Assembly: GCA_029204225.1 (NCBI GenBank)
Contig: CM055102.1
Location: 4,367,947 to 4,431,946, forward strand
Direction of reading: 5' to 3'
Source: Diphasiastrum complanatum
Taxonomy: Eukaryota > Streptophyta > Lycopodiopsida > Lycopodiales > Lycopodiaceae
DNA: 64,000 bases
Positions 13,301 to 24,489 of the stretch are shown here, piece by piece (positions within the stretch are counted from its first letter, which is position 1; the number at the start of each line of letters is the position of its first letter). The translations under genes and the position numbers were made by a program. The notes beneath the pieces are model-generated. The model made no database searches. It saw nothing but the letters and a program-made list of their open reading frames with translations, and had not been told where the DNA came from.

Positions 13301-13438
13301 ATGGCCCCCTGGTATATGAAGGAAACTCTGTACCCGTAGCTCATGGGCTAGGTCCATGCGCGAATCCCTATTGCCTTTACTAGAAGAAACCCTTTGTTTG
13401 ACTGTGAGGATGATATGTCTCCTCTAGTTGTGAACTAA
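10392..13438 (+). pseudogene. FCP1/NIF-like (HAD-family) phosphatase gene with introns, damaged
   Basis: Exons that fit GT-AG rules encode an FCP1-homology (NLI-interacting-factor) phosphatase domain. Candidate exons: 10392-10444 (GTAAGT donor), one from 11532 (MSTKSPLVGNFL... followed by Gln/Glu-rich text to about 12103), 12352-12702 and 13055-13438. The third has the HAD motif VVLDINGVLL (a D-x-N-G variant seen in plant members) and later MFLKKLVEAGVQIIIWSSM. The last has EVWRKDFKEIPYDSEDKWG, then FDASNTILVDDKHYKSLKNN and FTRRNPLFDCEDD before TAA. The join at 12702/13055 keeps the frame across FFK-D. Such proteins dephosphorylate Ser/Thr on protein targets, classically the RNA polymerase II tail; the target here is unknown. 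Damage: TGA after RNPSA (12540), a frameshift after DKWG (about 13133) and later stops. A misread of exon structure could explain some of this, but not the frameshift inside the domain. Confidence 0.6.
10455..11420 (+). repeat. GGTAC-rich degenerate repeat (probable intron)
   Basis: Many spaced copies of TTTGGTACT/GGTACTnTTGG-like words occur here and again at about 12780-13030. Both stretches lie between candidate exons of the FCP1-like gene, so they are probably introns built from the same diverged low-complexity repeat. Confidence 0.45.
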
Positions 13439-13470
13439 TTTGTTGAAGCGCCAGGTTGGCTTCCAGCGTA

Positions 13471-13770
13471 TGATGTAAGTCAGACGACTTGCTTGGAATG
13501 AATGTTACTCGTTTGTAACGAAGCTTCAAGTTAGTTAAGTTTGATGTGTGTCGGGCGGCTTGCTTGGAGGGAAGTCACCCACATCGGGACCCCCGATTTG
13601 GCATGGCACGAGGTTGGATCTCAATGTTGGTTTCAGAACTTCAAGTTGGTTAAGTTTGATCATTGTTGGCGAGTTGGCTGCTTGTATGTCAAGTGGGTTT
13701 CGACGACAAGAGTTGAAAGTCGGGAAGCTAAGTCATGGTTTTCGGCTCCCTTTGAGATGCCTGCGCAACA
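13471..13770 (+). repeat. 5' LTR of the LARD-like element
   Basis: A 300-bp LTR with TG...CA ends whose copy lies at 16545. Alignment by eye is good throughout, including GGGAAGTCACCCACATCGGG and GTTGGCTGCTTGTATGTCAA. Confidence 0.8.
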
Positions 13771-13772
13771 TG

Positions 13773-13785
13773 TGGTATCAGAGCC
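13773..13785 (+). other. Primer-binding site (initiator tRNA-Met)
   Basis: TGGTATCAGAGCC two bases after the LTR end. Confidence 0.8.
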
Positions 13786-15129
13786 GACTGGCTGGTCAGC
13801 TATGCGGATCTCACAGAAATGGCCATTGTTTGGGGTTCATCAGGACAACTGTTGTGCAAAGTGCTTCCCACAGTGTAAGCACGGGTGTGTCCATGGTTGG
13901 GGTGGTCGGCAGAACGGGGGACTTGATGAGTCAAGGTGCTGCCCTTGAGGTGTAAGCACGGTCAGTTCTCGCGGTTCAGGCTTGGTCCCATCTGCACGTA
14001 GGACAGATGAGACAAAGTGATGCCTAGGTAGGTGAAAGCATGGTCTGTGCCTTGTGGGGTGCGGGCTGACATATTCAAACTGTACGGGTTAACCATTGAT
14101 ACAGAGATGCTGTTCGAATTTGGGTGTAAAGCACGGGTGGTTAGCTGCCGGTGCAGGATAGATGCCGATCGTTTAGCTATAAGAACTATCGACCAGATTT
14201 GGTGGGGCGTGACTGAGGCAATGTGCAGCTTAATGGTGAAAGCACAGATAGTTGGAGGGGTGTTCTCTGTGGGCTGATTCTGTGATTGATCTGTATGGGC
14301 GTGGCCAGGAAAAGGTCCTTTGGCAGGGCTATCTCAAAGGGGGACCTTATCTTTGTTACCTATTAATAAACCTGCCTGAGTGTCTTGTTTGTATGTATTT
14401 GTGGTGAGTCTTAGTACTCATGCTTTGGTTTGCATGATTGCTTGTGATACAAGGAGCTGATGGCTCGAGAAGGAACCTTTCTTTTGAAGGCTGATACCAT
14501 CAAACAAAAAGGACTATAGAATCTGTGGGGTGGATTCGAAGTTCAAGTACTCGCACGTGAATGACAACGAAACGACTCAATGTTTGCAAAGGATGGATGG
14601 CTAGCCTGTTACTTGGGTTGGTTTCATTTGCGACAACGCCCACCAGACGCAAGCAGGAAGTCAAAAGTTGGAAAGGACAATTTCAGGAGAGATTTTCTAT
14701 GGAGCAGTTGGTCTTCATTTGGGATGGCTACCTTCGAAACTGAAACTCACTGAGCATGGGTGATATCCAGTGTCAGTTGGATTTTTCCTCAAAGGAAAAA
14801 GACTAGGTCCTCTTCAGAGATTGGCAACAAGTTAGATCAAGCCATAATCCTAGCAGATAGAAAGCAAAGTGTTGGAAAGGCTCTTGTTTGAGAACTCTAC
14901 TCTAAGTCTGTTAGCTGACTTTATAAGTGGAGGGAAACTATCACACACACCTCTCTCTTGGTGCAAATTTTGAATGAAAGTTGATGAAAATGGGGGTAAA
15001 TTCAAGGTGACCTAGCCATACTCACACGAGGAGACTAGCGAACTTTGGATCTAATAAGGTGACAAGTTTTTATTGTGAAAAGAAAAGCTTGTCATAGGCT
15101 TTTTCTGGACCAGTAATGATGAGGAGACA

Positions 15130-15530
15130 TAATGAGTACACTGAATGGTGTTATGTGTAAAGCAACTAATCAACGAAGGAACTGTGAAAGTTGAGTCTTG
15201 CACGAGAGACTTGGTACTTCGAGCGGACGCTAAGGGACAGTTCGTATTGAAAATCGAACTAGTGCAAACTTTGGGTGCATGTGTCTGATTCAAAGAGAGC
15301 TACTTGAAGCCAAGTTAGATGTACACTTCTTGTTTTGACTGTGAGGCAACTGACCAGTGATGGAATTGTGAAAGTTAAGTTTTGCGCGATAGACATGGCG
15401 CTTCAAACGAACGCGAAGAGATAGTTCGTATGCGGATCAAACTAGTGCGACCCCTTGGCTCTCCACGAGGTCAATGGTTACATTTGGATTGATTCAAAGA
15501 CAACTACTTCAAGCTAAGTTAGAGGTGCAT
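15130..15530 (+). repeat. Diverged tandem duplication inside the LARD
   Basis: The stretch from about 15165 (GGAACTGTGAAAGTTGAGT) to about 15320 is repeated from about 15360 (GGAATTGTGAAAGTTAAGT), with shared GATTCAAAGA...CTACTT...AAGC blocks, at a spacing of roughly 195 bp. It is non-coding. Confidence 0.65.
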
Positions 15531-16544
15531 TGCAGAGTACTCAAACTTTGCCTACCTCAAAGAGCCAAAAATGAAAAGTATCAAGATCAGACTGGGACAA
15601 GGAGAGAAATCAAGGTGCAGAAGCAACAAGGCACGGAGTGGACCATAAAGTGGGCAATCAAACGATAAATCCTTTGGCTCAGGGAGCCCTGATACCTGTG
15701 CGAAATTGATTAAATCTGGAGCTCAGGGAGGTCAACACAAAGTGCATCAAGGACAAATCAGGATCTCAAAGGAGTTCCAATGTCAGAAGTCAGAAGCGAC
15801 AGGGGCGGACATTTCACAGAAATGCCTCTGTCACCAGTTAATAAGGTTCTTGGGTTTTACGAAAGCGATATAAAACCTACGCTTTTCCCATTCAAAGTGA
15901 TATTTTCAAGTTAAGTAATTTTTCAGTACAAAGAGCTGAGCCTCCGACTTGTGGTGTGCCAGGTTCAATGTTAATAAAAAGTGGCCAGTAAATTGAGTAC
16001 TGTGCCAAGTAGCTCAAATGTATAGTACGATCTAGGCATGATTAAAGGAAGCATGGGGATCAATAAATTCTAGAGAGATAAAATGACTTTATAGAGAGAG
16101 AAAATCCTAGAGAGAGAAAATGGGCTTTACCAACCTGGGTAGAGCACTTGGTATGAGGGGAGGTGGCGAATCCCGCCAATACTAAAGGGGAATGCGGGTT
16201 GCGACTCAGGGCAAGCTCCAACCAAGTCTCAGCTTCCCTTGCTGGAATATTGTCCTGGCGCCCGCCTTGGCATGCCAGCGCCTCGGAGACTGGGGTTGGT
16301 CACACAGTTGAAATGTAACCTTCTCAGATTTATTAATAAAGTGAGATTTTTCTCAAACTGACTCTGATTACCTTCTTGGTTTCAGTGTTCGGTAAAAGTG
16401 CCAGTTGTAAGGCCGCTTCAAACTTTTTGATCAGGCACATAGCCGAGGGTCGTATCCCGGGATGCCAACGATATGCCGTCGGGATCATCCGGTCTGAGGC
16501 GCCAGCGGTCCAGTGCTCGTGACGAAGCTTTGAGTTGGTTCGTC

Positions 16545-16810
16545 TGATGTAAGTCAGACGACTTGTTTGGAATGGATGTTACTCGTTTGTAATGAAGCTT
16601 TGAGTTAGTTAAGTTTGATGTATGTCGGCGGCTTGCTTGGAGGGAAGTCACCCACATCGGGACCCCCGATCTGGCGTGGCGCGAGGTTGGATTTCGATGT
16701 TGGTTTCAGAACTTCAAGTTGGTTAAGTATGATCGTTGTTGGTGAGTTGGCTGCTTGTATGTCAAGTGGGTTCAGATGACAAGAGTTGAAAGCAGGAAAG
16801 CTAAGTCGTG
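16545..16810 (+). repeat. 3' LTR of the LARD-like element, truncated
   Basis: Matches the 5' LTR from TGATGTAAGTCAGACGACTT to the GGTTCCCGGCT segment, then diverges into the downstream GCAGAAAGCAA repeat. Confidence 0.75.
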
Positions 16811-16844
16811 GTTCCCGGCTAGCAATGAACCGAAAAAAAAACAA

Positions 16845-17035
16845 GTAAGCAAGAAAGCAAATTGGAATGAACTGATAGCAGAAAGCAATCGTAGCAGAAA
16901 GTAAGATATCATAAAGCAAGATAGCAGATGAACTGATAGTAGAAAGCAAGACAACAACGTGAACTGATCATAGCAGAAAGCAACAATATGTTCACTGATA
17001 GAGAAAGCAAGGATAGCACTGAATTGATTATTTGG
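16845..17035 (+). repeat. Degenerate tandem repeat GAACTGATAGCAGAAAGCAA
   Basis: Units of GAACTGATnnnAGAAAGCAA recur several times with variable spacing. They are read antisense as Ser/Phe-rich frames, which are not genes. Confidence 0.7.
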
Positions 17036-17039
17036 AGAG

Positions 17040-19400
17040 CAAAACATTTATTATCCAAATTCAAATTAGATAAAGTAGGCCCATGTGATTAGTATGCTGA
17101 TGATTGTCAAGGACGCCTTCATTGCATTAACTCATGGGACCTATCACTTGCTCCAAAAAGTGAGAAATGTACTACCATAAGTATTGTATTAGAAATATAA
17201 ATTATGAGTAATAAAATCCACAAAGATTGACATGTACTACCAAAAGGTACTATGAAAAATGGGTTCCTTTTTTGTACCACCAAAACATGCTTTTAGTCTA
17301 AGATGATAGGAATGGAGCAAAATTTTGATGGCCATACGTGGAATGAGTATTGCAATACAAATATTGCCAATTTTTTAGTGTTTTGAAATTTAGGCAATTT
17401 GCTAGTCATTTGAAGTGTTTGAATAACAATTGTCCTTACTTTATGAAAATTGGAATATCAAATGAAACACAATGGAAATGAAGACTTCACAAGACTATTT
17501 GTAGTGGCATTGTTACTTTTGAGCACAACACTCTATCTCGTATGCATTGCAAGTTGCATCTATTTCGCTTTAGTTCACGCCTTGCAATGATATATTATTG
17601 CATTTCGAGGGTGCAAGATTGTACATAATTATCTTATAGTCAAGGATGTTAGCATTTGGAAAATCACAAACATCCAGTTGAACAAGGAATGATTAGAAAA
17701 GTGATCTATGATTTCATGAACAGAGTAAAGAGAAAGCCATGCAGGATCCAAAGTTAGGACACAGGTTAATTAAAATGAAGGTGGCTAGGGACATTATCAA
17801 GAATACTTTGTTACATGAAGAAGTTCAAAAAGGTGTGGTCATGAGAGACAGACTTTGATGAAATGATATATGCATTACAGCCACTCACTAACAAAAGGTG
17901 TATACATTTGGATTCCAGTAGTTGTTTCAACTACAAAATTGAATGTAATTCTTGAAGATACTATTGAAAATAGTTTGTCGAGAAATGTTGCTCATACTCC
18001 ATTATGATTAAAAAGAAATTCAATTCTACTGATTCTTGATTGCAATGCTTGTTGTGCTTACAAGGTGTGGGTATTGCAACACTAACATGAATAGATGTCG
18101 TGAAAGAATCCTATCCTATGAGGAAGTCATGGTTGTTATGAGAGACGTTCCTCTCGAAGATTGCTAATGAGTGAATTCGAGTCTAGTTATTGCCACCGAT
18201 ACACATAGGTAGTCAGATTAACAATAGTGCCAATCACCACGTATTTAGATTAGGAATGAAACTGCTTCTTATAACTAGCAACATAGCCTAGTATCATACG
18301 TATGTTATCATGTAGTCTAATTATCACAATGCTTGCCATGTACATACTTGTTTTTGAGTGTATTTCGAATCAAGAAACAAAGATTTATTTATGCAATTTA
18401 GAAGCTACTGTAGAGACAGAGACACGTAACTTTGAATATTATTGTGCGTATCTGGTATATGACAAATCGTAAGCAATAATATGCTTGTGAGCAAAAAACA
18501 TTATGTAGTAGGTCGTCCACCAGCGATGGACATCACCAAGACACTATCTCAGACACTTGAAAGTGCCTCCATCGCTGTCCAGTCAATGTTGGAGGTCATA
18601 AATTCATACAAGTAAATGAGTGATAACATATACAGTTGGTCTATTCTTCCGGGAACAACTTCATCGCTGTCCCAGTTGAGGAGTATACAATTGTTCAAAA
18701 ACTTGAAAAGAGATTATAATGATTTCTGTCCACAATCAAAGTAGATATGAATGCGCTGCTAGCGCAATTCCATTGTGCACATAGCTTCAAAAATGCCATT
18801 CTTTATGCATAAACCATAGTGTATGTAAGCAACAACATCATTCTTTTGAGGGCTGTAGGTCACGATTGACAACCCTCCATCATTTGCCAGAAGAGTGCCT
18901 ATCATTTCTTATGAATAGGTTCATAACTGAATCTAAAACAATGTGGCTGCGCCCATCCTTAGTCATTTTTTGTGAGACACCATTCAAACAATCAAGCATT
19001 CTTCCTGCTTATTATCAAGCTAGCAGCAAATATGCATATGAGTAAAGAAAAATCACTTACCGGATGTTGGAAGACTGATCGTAGATGGTGGGTGCCTCTG
19101 CTCATAAGAAAGTGTGAAGGAGAGGAGGAGGTGTGGTAGAAGTGCTGAAATGTCCCACTCCTTTATAACATTTCCTTCTTCTTCCACGCGAATAGCTTGT
19201 GGTGGAGGTAAACAATTTCATCCGTCGGATAACATGTGGAATACCTTGACTGTTGATAATGGTGGTAAAGTCTATTGAGGAGTTTTAAAATTTAAAGAGG
19301 GGCCCTCTTTTTGGCATACAAGCCTTGTGGTTAAAATGACTTAGATATTACTTAGCAAAGCGTACATAAATGAACGAGATATAGATGAGTATCATTCATT
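17040..19400. other. 2.3 kb without recognisable genes
   Basis: AT-rich; no open frame of note on either strand and no transposon domain that I can recognise. A short inverted repeat, AGCGATGGA / TCCATCGCT, lies at about 18525-18580, and TTCATCGCTGTCC recurs at about 18660. It could be an old, fully decayed element. Confidence 0.5.
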
Positions 19401-19401
19401 C

Positions 19402-19538
<137 letters not shown>

Positions 19539-19584
19539 GGCCCGTTAGTCATTAATGAAAAGGTGGCTAATAAAGGCTTAGGAA

Positions 19585-19730
19585 TATGCATGCATGCATG
19601 AGGAGGAGGGCATGCACACTTTTTCCCATACATGCATCCTCCTTCCCATCCTTTTAGTTCAAAAAGTGTATGCATGGGTGAGGGGAGGAGGATGCATGGG
19701 GCCCTCACCCATGCATAAAAGTGTATGTAA
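19585..19730. repeat. ATGCAT/GGAGGA palindromic repeat, copy 1
   Basis: Contains ATGCATGCATG, CATACATGCATCCTCC, and an inverted pair ATGCATGGGTGAGGG / CCCTCACCCATGCAT at about 19672-19718. Related copies occur at 22100-22175 and 23035-23185. Confidence 0.7.
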
Positions 19731-20059
19731 GTTTAAATATATATATAGTAGTAAAGAGTGTCAGTCGATGGCGGGCAGTCGAGGGTGTGTGTGAGTGTAC
19801 ATGTACATGTATGTATGTGAATTTGTGTGTTTGTGTGCATAAATGTCTATGTGTATGCCGTTGACAGACGACTGATGGTTTGGGTGGCCATGGATGGTCG
19901 AGGCGTGCGACCGAGCAGTCGATGTTGTGTATGTGTGAAGTGGGTCTGTGTGAATGTGTGCATGTGCGAAGTGTGTGAAAAAGTGTGTGTGCATTTGTGC
20001 GTGTGTACCATCAAATTCACGGGTGATGCGGGTGCTGGTGTTACTTGCTGCTGCTATTA

Positions 20060-20935
20060 CATGTATGTGTATGCAGGTTCGTCTCGACATGCAACACTGG
20101 ATGGAATAGCTCAACATGCAAAACAGAGCCCGTTCGGCTAAACTAGACCACGTCTCGAAATTCCAAAAAGTAGTCCATTTATTGTGCTCTAGTGGTGATC
20201 CTCTCGGCACGAAGGGCGTGTTGAAGCACACGATGTTGAAATCGAGCAACAACTGGTCCAATGAGTTTGTGTTGAGCCCACGAACCTCTAGACATTTAGG
20301 GTTTCTAGTTTGGATGCACGTTTTACTGTGAGTACTGAACCATTTGGAGCCCGGTTTTTAGTCCTGTGGATTCGTCTCGGTGTGTAGCACATGAAAAATA
20401 GAGGGTCTAAAAAAAAAGACTCTGTTCACTGGACCAATTCTCAAGAATGTGGGAAAGTAGTCCATTTAGTGGCATTCCCCTCGACAGAAAGGGCGTTTTC
20501 AGACAAACGACGTCGGAATTGAGCTGCAAATGAACCTATGGATTCGTGTCGAGCCCACAAATATGTGGACACCTCCCGTCCGAAGTTTTGACCATTTTTT
20601 ACTAAATCCGACCAATTTCTGACTTGACGGGCCTAGAATCCCAGGACTGCGTTTAGGGTTTCTGGTTCGGACGCACGTTTAACCGTTTGGAGCCCGGTTT
20701 AGTCTTGTAGGTTCGTCTCGGCATGCAGCACAGGACAGAACAAAGGGTTTGAAAAAAGGATTCCGTTTCGGTGACACTGGACCAGTTCTCGGGAATGTTG
20801 AAAAGTAGTCCATTTAGGGGCATTCCCCTCGATAGAAAGGGCATTTTCGGACAGATGACGTCAGAATTGAGCTGCAAATGAACCTGTGGGTTCGTGTCGA
20901 GCCCACGAACCTATGAACACCCCCTGTTCATAGTT
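20060..20935 (+). repeat. Diverged tandem satellite, three units of about 290-350 bp
   Basis: Three related units share, in order, GGTTCGTCTCGnCATGCA, an AACAGAG-like block, AAAGTAGTCCATTTA, a CCTCGnnAnAAAGGGCGT block, and GTGTCGAGCCCACGAAC. The AAAGTAGTCCATTTA anchor is at about 20165, 20454 and 20801. Units end in TTTAGGGTTTCTnGTTnGGA and GGAGCCCGGTTTTTAGTC. It is non-coding. Confidence 0.75.
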
Positions 20936-20969
20936 CAGACAATTTTTACTGAATCTGACCAATTTTTGG

Positions 20970-21853
<884 letters not shown>

Positions 21854-22099
21854 CCCACCAGGCCTGCATTTTGAAGCCTTCCTAGTCCTTCACAGCCGAT
21901 TTTTCTTTCATAGAGATGCATTTTTATTTCAGCCTTTCCCGTGGAAAGTCTAATAATTTTAGAAATTCTTAGATCACCCTTCAAATTTTTGATAGTGAAA
22001 GTCCCATTTGTTTAACACCTTTCACCATGAAAGTATGCACATGCACTTCAAGACACTATGTGTGTTGGTAAAAGGTAATTTGAATTTGGAGTGGGCCCC

Positions 22100-22175
22100 T
22101 TAGATGCATGCTTGGGGAGGAGGGCCATGCATCCTTTTTCCCATACATGCATCCTCCTCCCCAAGTTTTTTAGTT
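22100..22175. repeat. ATGCAT/GGAGGA palindromic repeat, copy 2
   Basis: GATGCATGCTTGGGGAGGAG, then TTTTTCCCATACATGCATCC, then TTTTTTAGTTCAAAAA, closely matching copy 1. Confidence 0.7.
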
Positions 22176-22209
22176 CAAAAAAATCCGTTATCCTCACAGT
22201 CATTCCTTC

Positions 22210-22680
22210 CAAGATTTAGATATTTGTATCAATGTGTCAGGCATCTCTGAAAGCGGCAAGAATGATAAGGTAGGTTGGCATTTTGAAGAAAGAAAGAGTA
22301 GAGCCAGAATCAAAGATAGTTCCACCATTGTCCAAAAGATACGCATTGCTAGGAATGGGAAGAATCTCCCCTCCAACACTCACCTGCTCCACCATAGTAG
22401 AATGTTGATGCCAGAGAATTCTTCACCAGAGGTATATAGCGGAAGATGATAGCATGTGATAAATTCTAAGTTACGTTTCCAAATAGCAGCAGACTTTCGG
22501 TTGAGTTGGATTTGAGATAATAGTCCCCTAAGCAATAGGAGAATTTACTGAATCTGTGGCCGATTTGCGAGCTGAAGGATATGTCACCTTGTCCTAGACC
22601 AAGAACCCCTCTAGAATCATTGAAGGTGTCTGCATTCCTCATCCGACACCCAAATACAACACGCAGAAATTGCACACAAG
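22210..22680 (-). pseudogene. Nepenthesin-type (A1) aspartic protease remnant
   Basis: The minus strand reads VVFGCRMRNADTFNDSRGVL, GLGQGDISFSSQIGHRFSKF, SYCLGDYYLKS and LLLFGN (about 22660-22470). This matches the plant aspartyl protease segment FGCxxxNxGxF...GLGRGxLSxxSQ...FSYCL...LLFG. Further along, in other frames, come PLVKNSLASTFYY, SVGGEILPIPSNAYLLDNGG and TIFDSGSTLSFF (about 22430-22260), the second catalytic Asp motif (D-S-G-S). These enzymes are secreted or vacuolar endopeptidases. The N-terminal half with the first DTG is replaced by GAGCGAGCC-type repeats from about 22680, the two parts are out of frame, and there is a stop after AAFRDA. It is a dead fragment. Confidence 0.75.
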
Positions 22681-22945
22681 TGATGAGTGTGAGAATGAGC
22701 GAGCCAGCGAGGAGAAAGGAGTGGGGCCAGGCAGCAGAGTGTTGCACACAAGTGATGAGTGTGAGAAGGAGCGAGCCAACAAGGAGAGCGGGGCCAGGCA
22801 GCAGACAAAGAGGAAGATGGAAGGAGAAGGAGAGAGGCCATAAGCAGGTGAAAGAAGGAGAGAGAGAGGCAGCAGACAAAGAGGAAGATGGAAGGAGAAG
22901 GAGAGAGGCCATAAGCAGGTGAAAGAAGGAGAGAGAGGTAGAGAG
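22670..22945 (+). repeat. Tandem repeats of about 71-72 bp
   Basis: TGCACACAAGTGATGAGTGT occurs at 22671 and 22743 (period 72). GCAGACAAAGAGGAAGATGG occurs at 22801 and 22872 (period 71) and is followed by GAAAGAAGGAGAGAGAG. Apparent long frames through this block on both strands are repeat artefacts. Confidence 0.85.
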
Positions 22946-23034
22946 GAGACATAAATGGATCTCGGAAGGAGGATCATGAGAGAGGGAGAGAGGGAGGATA
23001 AAGAGAGGTCCGTTTGAATTAGGAGAGCGGGAAC

Positions 23035-23185
23035 AATGTGTATGCATGGGACAGGATGCACACATCCTCCTGCCCATGCATTAATTTCAAAATTTTAGTT
23101 AGGTTTTTTGAAAAAGTACATGGGGCAGGAGGATGCACCCATGCAACCATACATGCATCCTCCTACCCCATGCATAAGCACAAAT
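23035..23185. repeat. ATGCAT/GGAGGA palindromic repeat, copy 3 (inverted pair)
   Basis: GTATGCATGGGACAGGATGC...CATCCTCCTGCCCATGCAT, then GGGGCAGGAGGATGCACCCA...CATGCATCCTCCTACCCC. The arrangement can fold into a long stem. Confidence 0.7.
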
Positions 23186-23721
23186 GTGACACACAAATAT
23201 CTTTATATATAGATATATAGATATATATCATGTTATATTTGCGATAAATATTTAAAAATATCAAATTGCTTAACATTTGACGTTTTAAAGTAACTTATTC
23301 AAGTGAAATTTTTAAGTTTGCCATTCACATGACATGCTTTTTAAAAATTTCGACTTTCTTTGAAAGACAAACTAGACTTTGATATGCATTGCAACTTGCA
23401 AATGCGAAGCCTGGTCAAGTTACAAGCTTTTCCTCAAAAACAAAATGTCGTGTTTTGTTATATGCAAATTGCAATTACTTTTTCCCACAAAATTTTAAAA
23501 AAAGGTGATCTAGGTGGTCTAATGAGCTTTACATATAAGTTGTTAAAAAGGCTTTATTTTTAGTGTCAAACTCTCTAAAAACTTAACTTAGAGGTCAAAC
23601 TCTCTCTAATAAAGATAGATAGATCATCTTGGACAGGAAAGCTTACAGCTAATAGCTATAAAGGTGCAGCTTAAAAAAACTCAAAATCCATGTCCAATGC
23701 CAATTTTTTATACAAGCATAT

Positions 23722-23787
23722 AAACCTCCTTTTGAGGAGGAAAAGTATTCAAAAAACCTCCTTTTGAGGAGGAAAAGTATTCAAAAA
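23722..23787. repeat. 32-bp tandem duplication with an internal hairpin
   Basis: AACCTCCTTTTGAGGAGGAA plus AAGTATTCAAAA occurs twice in direct succession. Each unit contains the perfect inverted pair CCTCC/GGAGG. Confidence 0.85.
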
Positions 23788-24068
23788 GCTGAGAAGTTGC
23801 ATAAAATGCAGGTATTTTTTGAGGAATCAGGATAACTCTAAAGAGGTCTCCAGAGCACTCCTTTGAGAAGCGAATATATTGTAGAATATAGAGCCTGAAG
23901 CACTTGACCTTTTCTCCCAGAAAGAAAGAAAGAAGGAAAACAAAATCATGCCATGTTGTTGAATCATTGTTCATCTTTCAGTTTGTAGCAGCGATTAGTC
24001 TACAGCACGTGCCTGCACGTCGGTTTTGCACTACTGAATCAGTTGTGGGTTGCTTTACCCCAAAATTC

Positions 24069-24262
24069 TGACTCCTGCTGACTCCTGCCCACCACAATAT
24101 TTTCCAGATTGCTCATCATTTAAGTGCACAGTTTCCATTCCTCCGGAGTAGTTTTTCGAGTCTTGTTCTGACTCCTGACTCCTGCCCACCACGTTTTCCA
24201 GATTGCTCATCATTTTAAGTGCACAATTTCCATTTCTTCGGAGTAGTTTTTCGAGTCTTGTT
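24069..24262 (+). repeat. Tandem duplication of about 98 bp upstream of the NLR
   Basis: GACTCCTGCCCACCAC...TTTTCCAGATTGCTCATCAT...TAGTTTTTCGAGTCTTGTTC occurs twice (anchors at 24080 and 24178). It lies 230-420 bp upstream of the NLR start codon, in what would be promoter or 5' UTR. Confidence 0.85.
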
Positions 24263-24489
24263 CTGAAATTTATGCTGCTGCCTACAATTACTTCTCATTT
24301 TTTCGTCTTCGCATTGCTTCATGCACTGCCTTGCTAGTTGCCCAACATCTGTTGTTATTTCCGCCTGTTGTGTTTCCAAGCAGTGAGTGCTTTGTTACCT
24401 GGTGCGTCATCGGGGTTGGCCCACTTTGATACTTTTGTTTCCTCATATAAGTATGTGTGAAGAAGGTGGAGAGATTTAGCACAACAATA

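Larger units (their letters stand above)
13471..16810 (+). mobile_element. Non-coding LTR retrotransposon (LARD-like)
   Basis: Direct repeats at 13471-13770 and 16545-16810 start with TGATGTAAGTCAGACGACTTG. The first ends ...GCGCAACA and is followed by TGTGGTATCAGAGCC, containing the initiator-Met PBS. The interior of about 2.8 kb has no gag or pol motif in any frame. An LTR pair with a PBS and a non-coding interior is the definition of a large retrotransposon derivative (LARD), which depends on proteins from an autonomous relative. The right LTR lacks roughly the last 30 bp. No convincing polypurine tract was seen and the TSD cannot be tested because of the truncation. Confidence 0.7.

Noticed and set aside
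16130-16200. Possible tRNA-like text (GGTAGAGCAC, GGCGAATCCCGCC)
   Set aside because: No cloverleaf with acceptor, D, anticodon and T arms could be drawn; it lies in the LARD interior.
18520-18680. Inverted AGCGATGGA / TCCATCGCT pair as a possible microRNA or MITE
   Set aside because: The match is only about 9 bp and the arms do not extend; no TSD.
22581-23077. Several long overlapping frames on both strands
   Set aside because: They arise from 71-72-bp GA-rich repeats; only the protease motifs at 22470-22680 are meaningful.
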